Source: Streptomyces diastatochromogenes (lineage in GTDB: Bacteria > Actinomycetota > Actinomycetes > Streptomycetales > Streptomycetaceae). From it: 64,000 bases of DNA. The DNA lies in contig JAPTYK010000001.1 of assembly GCA_026913215.1 (NCBI GenBank), positions 1,178,001-1,242,000 of the forward strand, written 5' to 3'. The translations under genes were made by a program, and so were the position numbers. The notes beneath the pieces were generated by a model. The model was given only the letters and a program-made list of their open reading frames with translations. It had not been told where the DNA came from and did not search any database. Of this stretch, positions 61,665-64,000 are shown in pieces (positions within the stretch are counted from its first letter, which is position 1; every line of letters starts with the position of its first letter).

Positions 61665-63152
61665 TCACTTCTCTGCTGGAGCCTCTGCCAGGGCCGGAGC
61701 CGTGGCCAGTCGGGAGCGGCGGATGCCGTACAGGAAGTAGAACACGAGCCCGGCTGCCATCCAGCAACCGAAGACCACCCAGGTGATGACGTCGAGGCTG
61801 GCCATGTTGTAGATGCAGAAGCCGAAGCCGAGGATCGGGAAGACCGGGCCGAGGGCCACCTTGAAGGTGCGCGGCATGTCCGGGCGGGTGCGGCGGAGCA
61901 CGATGACCGCGACGTTGACCAGGGCGAAGGCGAACAGGGTGCCGATGCTGGTGGCGTCGACGAGCTTGCCGAGCGGGATGACCGAGGCGAGCGCGCCGCA
62001 GAAGAGCGACACGATGACCGTGTTGACGCGCGGGGTGCCCGTCTTGCCGCTGACCTTGCCGAAGACCTTGGGGACCAGGCCGTCGCGGGACATCGCGAAG
62101 AGGACGCGGGTCTGGCCGTAGAGCACGGTGAGGACGACGCTGGCGATGGAGATGACCGCGCCGGCGGCGAGCATCGTGCCCCAGAAGGTCTGGCCGGTGA
62201 CGTCGTTCATGATCGCGGCGAGGGTGGCCTCGGAGCCCTCGAAGGCCTTCCAGTGCCAGGCGCCGACGGCGACGGCCGCGACGAGGACGTACAGCACGGT
62301 GACGATGAGCAGCGAGAGCATGATCGCCCGCGGCAGGTCGCGCTTGGGGTTCTTGGCCTCCTCGCCGGCCGTGGAGGCGGCGTCGAAGCCGATGTACGAG
62401 AAGAAGAGGGTGGCGCTCGCGGCGCCGACGCCGGTCATGCCGAGCGGCATGAAGTCCTTGTAGTTGCCGGACTTGAAGCCCATGAAGCCGATGGCGCAGA
62501 AGATCACGAGGGTGACGATCTTCACCGCGACCATGATCGTGTTGACGACGGCGGACTCGCGGGCGCCGCCGAGCAGGAACACCATGGCGAGCATCACGAC
62601 GATCAGGCCGGGCAGGTTGATGACACCGCCCTCGCCGGGGGCCGACGACAGCACGTCGGGGATGGTGACGCCGATCGTGCCGTCGAGCAGCTCGTTGAGG
62701 TACTCGCCCCAGCCGACGGCCACGGCGGCGACGGAAACGCCGTATTCCAGGACCAGACACCAGCCGCAGACCCAGGCGACGAGTTCGCCCAGCGTTGCGT
62801 ACGCGTACGAGTACGAGGACCCGGCGACCGGTATGGAGCCGGCCAGCTCGGCGTACGAGAGGGCCGAGAACAGGGCGGTGAGACCGGCGATGACGAAGGC
62901 GATCGTGACGGCGGGGCCGGCCTTGGGGACGGCGTCGCCGAGGACGACGAAGATGCCGGTGCCGAGCGTCGCGCCGATGCTGATCATGGTCAGCTGCCAC
63001 ATCGAGAGCGAGCGGCGGAGGCTGCCGCCCTCACCCTGGCCACCCTCGTCGACCAGGCGTTCCACCGGCTTGCGCCGGACGAGTGCGCCGAGAGCGGAGG
63101 TCTTCGGGGCGGTCGTGTCGACGACCGGCGGGGCTGCGCCTTGATCCAGCAC
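61665..63152 (-). CDS. APC-family (CAT-type) amino acid permease
   Basis: An intact 495-aa protein with 12-14 hydrophobic segments. The APC signature ISIGATLGTGIFVVLGDAVP is in helix 1, SYAELAGSIPVAGSSYSYAY in helix 3 and FFSYIGFDAASTAGEEAKNP in helix 6, the cationic amino-acid transporter pattern. GTG at 63152. It leads a two-gene operon with an Lrp regulator. TTGCGC repeats upstream are candidate Lrp sites. Confidence 0.93.
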   Translation of the reverse strand: MLDQGAAPPVVDTTAPKTSALGALVRRKPVERLVDEGGQGEGGSLRRSLSMWQLTMISIGATLGTGIFVVLGDAVPKAGPAVTIAFVIAGLTALFSALSYAELAGSIPVAGSSYSYAYATLGELVAWVCGWCLVLEYGVSVAAVAVGWGEYLNELLDGTIGVTIPDVLSSAPGEGGVINLPGLIVVMLAMVFLLGGARESAVVNTIMVAVKIVTLVIFCAIGFMGFKSGNYKDFMPLGMTGVGAASATLFFSYIGFDAASTAGEEAKNPKRDLPRAIMLSLLIVTVLYVLVAAVAVGAWHWKAFEGSEATLAAIMNDVTGQTFWGTMLAAGAVISIASVVLTVLYGQTRVLFAMSRDGLVPKVFGKVSGKTGTPRVNTVIVSLFCGALASVIPLGKLVDATSIGTLFAFALVNVAVIVLRRTRPDMPRTFKVALGPVFPILGFGFCIYNMASLDVITWVVFGCWMAAGLVFYFLYGIRRSRLATAPALAEAPAEK

Positions 63153-63324
63153 TGCGGAGGCTCCTTATCGCTGCCTGTGGGGGTACGGAGACGACCGCGG
63201 CGGTGCACGGGCATGCCGAGGCACACCCACGGGGGGACGGAACCGCCGAGCAGGCGGTCGACGCCACTCCTGGTACGAGGCACGAGCCTAAAGGTCGGAG
63301 CTTCGCAGTCGTAATGCAGGGTTG

Positions 63325-63381
63325 TTGCGCAGTGCCGGATGATCATTGCGCGCTTCGGGCGCAGACGGGCGAACATTGCGC
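63325..63381. promoter_or_regulatory. Phased TTGCGC repeats upstream of permease-lrp operon
   Basis: TTGCGC occurs at 63325, 63346 and 63376, spaced 21 and 30 bp (whole helical turns). The last two lie in longer related words, ATCATTGCGCGC and AACATTGCGCGC. Phased direct repeats suit a multimeric Lrp regulator. The gap 63153-63507 holds no gene. Confidence 0.4.
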
Positions 63382-63507
63382 GCCCCGCATGAATCGACAC
63401 ATCGGGGTGTGAACCGGCACGCGCGCGCGTATGGACTCCTCATGCCGGATGACCGACCCTGCGAGCCCCTGACGACCGCCCCTGACGACCCACGAGCGGA
63501 GGCCCCG

Positions 63508-64000
63508 GTGCACTGGCTCGACCCTGCGCCGTTCCTGCGCGGCACGGCCTGGCTGGACGGGGACCGGCCCGTGCGCGCGGACCCCGGCGACCTCGAACGG
63601 CTGCCGTGGGACATCGCCGAGCGGGCCGCGCTGCCCATCGGCGTACGGATCGAGTTCACGGCGGCGCCCGGCACGCGCGCGGTGGAGCTGCGCTACCGGG
63701 CCGCCGTCCCGGGCTCCGAGGACCCGCTGCGCGCGCTGCGGCACTGCTTCGCCCTCTGGCAGGGCACGCGCTTCGTCGGCGAGACCTGCGCGGCTCCGGC
63801 CCCGGAGGCCGTCGTGAGGCTCCCCTCCCCGTACGGCGGCGTCTTCACCCTCCACCTCCCGGAGGGCCAGGCGCCCGTGCCGCTCGCCCTGCGGGCCGTC
63901 GGGGCGCCCTCTCCCCGCCCCGGCGCGGCCCCGCTGGCTCGTCCACGGCGACTCGATCACCGAGGGCTGGTGGTCGACCCGCCCGGCCCTCTCCTGGCCC
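63508..64000 (+). CDS. SGNH/GDSL-family hydrolase, partial and frameshifted
   Basis: The 5' part of a gene leaving the window. An N-terminal beta-rich domain (HWLDPAPFLRGTAWLDGDRP, VRIEFTAAPGTRAVELRYRA) precedes the SGNH block I, WLVHGDSITEGWW, at the right edge with the catalytic Ser. One break near 63922. GTG at 63508 is preferred because GGAGG lies 5 bases upstream; an in-frame ATG at 63442 would add 22 residues. Likely an esterase or acetylxylan-type deacylase. Confidence 0.72.
   Translation, partial: MHWLDPAPFLRGTAWLDGDRPVRADPGDLERLPWDIAERAALPIGVRIEFTAAPGTRAVELRYRAAVPGSEDPLRALRHCFALWQGTRFVGETCAAPAPEAVVRLPSPYGGVFTLHLPEGQAPVPLALRAVGAPSPRPGAAPLARPRRLDHRGLVVDPPGPLLA

Noticed and set aside
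63343..63960. 205-residue minus-strand frame at the right end
   Set aside because: Shadow of the SGNH hydrolase gene; the opposite strand shows the GDSITEGWW block.

Overview
The window is about 73% G+C with G/C-ending codons and GTG/ATG starts. Its gene content points to a Streptomyces chromosome: smeA-ssfA sporulation genes, rbpA, ppm1, a GH18 chitinase with duplicated operator-like repeats, and an FMN-riboswitch riboflavin operon with ribM. From memory the gene order resembles the S. coelicolor SCO14xx core region (smeA = SCO1415, rbpA = SCO1421, ppm1 = SCO1423). I see no rRNA, tRNA, insertion sequence, prophage or CRISPR.

Layout. (1) 1-5.6 kb, minus: a MukBEF/MksBEF/Wadjet-like condensin operon (kleisin-like, MukE-like, SMC-like ATPase running off the left edge), with a leaderless-type promoter and a Pro/Glu-rich repeat between the first two genes. 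(2) 5.6-10.9 kb: a GntR regulator divergent from an MFS transporter, a DUF1445 protein and PxpABC, a 5-oxoproline catabolic operon. (3) 11.0-17.9 kb, minus: four overlapping genes (two GT4 glycosyltransferases, an SGNH hydrolase and a fused ATP-dependent 5-oxoprolinase). (4) 18-29 kb: HEAT and ankyrin proteins, smeA-ssfA, a MocR/YczE divergent pair, a glycerophosphodiesterase, a UMF1-type MFS transporter, rbpA with a SigR promoter, FxsA and Ppm1. (5) 29.7-39 kb: an amidohydrolase, Lrp, an APH-like phosphotransferase, acyl-CoA dehydrogenase, a C39-like secreted peptidase and a uridine-kinase-like protein. (6) 39-44 kb: a possible small RNA, an EccA-like TPR-AAA protein and two CNNM/CorC proteins. 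(7) 44-50.2 kb, minus: one ribD-ribE-ribM-ribBA-ribH-hisE-hisG-PH operon under an FMN riboswitch. (8) 50.3-64 kb: chitinase, ROK/MFS pair, uracil permease, DUF5995, an amine oxidase plus nitrilase-fold hydrolase, an amino-acid permease with Lrp, and a truncated SGNH hydrolase.

Quality. About 30 of roughly 55 genes carry reading-frame breaks. Most that I checked are repaired by adding one base to a G or C run, and housekeeping genes such as ribD, ribE and ribBA are hit. I read these as base-loss errors in the assembly, not as pseudogenes. I therefore annotate whole genes as CDS across the breaks and give the break positions approximately.
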